A program made the translations under genes and the position numbers. DNA of 12,950 bases from JBGTCD01 sp041749015. GTDB taxonomy: Bacteria; Bacteroidota; Bacteroidia; Cytophagales; Cyclobacteriaceae. The notes under the pieces are model-generated. The model saw only the letters and a program-made list of their open reading frames with translations. It was not told where the DNA came from and did not search any database. The DNA lies in contig JBGTCD010000049.1 of NCBI GenBank assembly GCA_041749015.1, positions 1-12,950 of the forward strand. Direction: 5' to 3'. Positions 12,853-12,950 of this stretch are shown piece after piece (within the stretch, counting starts at the first letter, position 1; each line of letters starts with the position of its first letter).

Positions 12853-12901
12853 CGTCATTGCAATCGGGAGCGCAGGGACCAAGGGCGGGAGCGCAGCAAT
12901 C
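12853..12901. repeat. REP-like element with CGTCATTGC / GCAATC ends and an internal direct repeat
   Basis: The element opens with CGTCATTGC (12853-12861) and closes with GCAATC (12896-12901); ATTGC and GCAAT are inverted. Inside, CGGGAGCGCAG occurs twice, at 12865-12875 and 12886-12896, with start points 21 bp apart. The CGTCATTGC...GCAATC frame is that of a common bacterial intergenic repeat. The internal duplication suggests one unit was copied within it. Confidence 0.55.
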
Positions 12902-12948
12902 TAAGGCTTAAGTTTCGTGTCCGTTTCTTTTAACCAGATTACCACGTC
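12901..12948 (-). CDS. Possible 3' end of a minus-strand gene (partial, 15 codons)
   Basis: Reading the minus strand from 12948 gives DVVIWLKETDTKLKP followed by a TAG at 12903-12901. The residues look protein-like and the other two minus frames stop at once (TAA or TGA). Fifteen codons are too few to identify a product or to exclude chance. If real, its stop lies exactly at the edge of the REP-like element. Confidence 0.25.
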   Translation of the reverse strand, partial: DVVIWLKETDTKLKP

Positions 12949-12950
12949 AA

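Larger units (their letters stand above)
12513..12900. other. Gene-free region containing several palindromic repeats
   Basis: I see no credible coding frame here. The part next to the 11-mer gene (12513-12640) is AT-rich and should hold that gene's promoter; ACTGAA (12572-12577) and TTCAGT (12591-12596) form an inverted repeat about 60-85 bp upstream of its start. From about 12640 on, base composition becomes richer in G and C and three separate REP-like elements follow, listed individually. Confidence 0.6.

Noticed and set aside
12853..12901. CRISPR-like direct repeats (CGGGAGCGCAG twice)
   Set aside because: Only two 11-bp copies with a 10-bp gap, inside a REP-like element; repeat and spacer lengths do not fit a CRISPR array and there are no cas genes.

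Overview
The window looks like chromosomal DNA of a Bacteroidota bacterium, most likely of the Cytophagales type. The signs are an outer-membrane-barrel protein carrying an N-terminal carboxypeptidase-regulatory-like domain, a DUF6089-like barrel protein, an AT-leaning composition, A-rich rather than GGAGG-type leaders, and a perfect TAnnTTTG-type -7 box before one gene. Gene content is mostly housekeeping. There are no tRNAs, rRNAs, CRISPR arrays or transposase genes.

Layout, left to right: (1) the 5' end of an exported outer-membrane barrel protein on the minus strand, cut by the window edge; (2) sucC (minus), the beta subunit of succinyl-CoA synthetase; (3) a lolD-type ABC ATPase (plus) diverging from sucC and possibly read from a nearly leaderless transcript; (4) a minus-strand pair, pdxH followed by a family 2 glycosyltransferase, joined by a 4-base GTGA overlap, with the glycosyltransferase ending 5 bp from the convergent lolD stop; (5) an alpha/beta hydrolase (plus) diverging from pdxH; (6) a large TonB-dependent-receptor-like outer membrane protein with an unusual C-terminal linker and small beta-rich domain after the barrel; (7) a plus-strand run of miaE (tRNA hydroxylase), a YqgE/AlgH protein and a 725-residue DUF349 repeat protein; (8) a convergent minus-strand gene for a 188-residue protein of unknown function; (9) about 400 bp without a gene that holds three different REP-like palindromic elements, perhaps ending in the 3' tip of another minus-strand gene.

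The most interesting item is the 188-residue protein at 11946-12512. After eight residues it divides without gaps into sixteen consecutive 11-residue units, rich in Val, Ala, Gly, Thr and Lys and almost free of aromatic residues. That architecture and composition recall synuclein, perilipin and LEA-type 11-mer amphipathic helices. A membrane- or lipid-surface-binding role is inference only. Second is the outer membrane protein with its extra periplasmic domain. Third is the clustering of three palindromic repeat families at the right end. No multi-gene novel system is apparent; the candidates are single genes and repeats.
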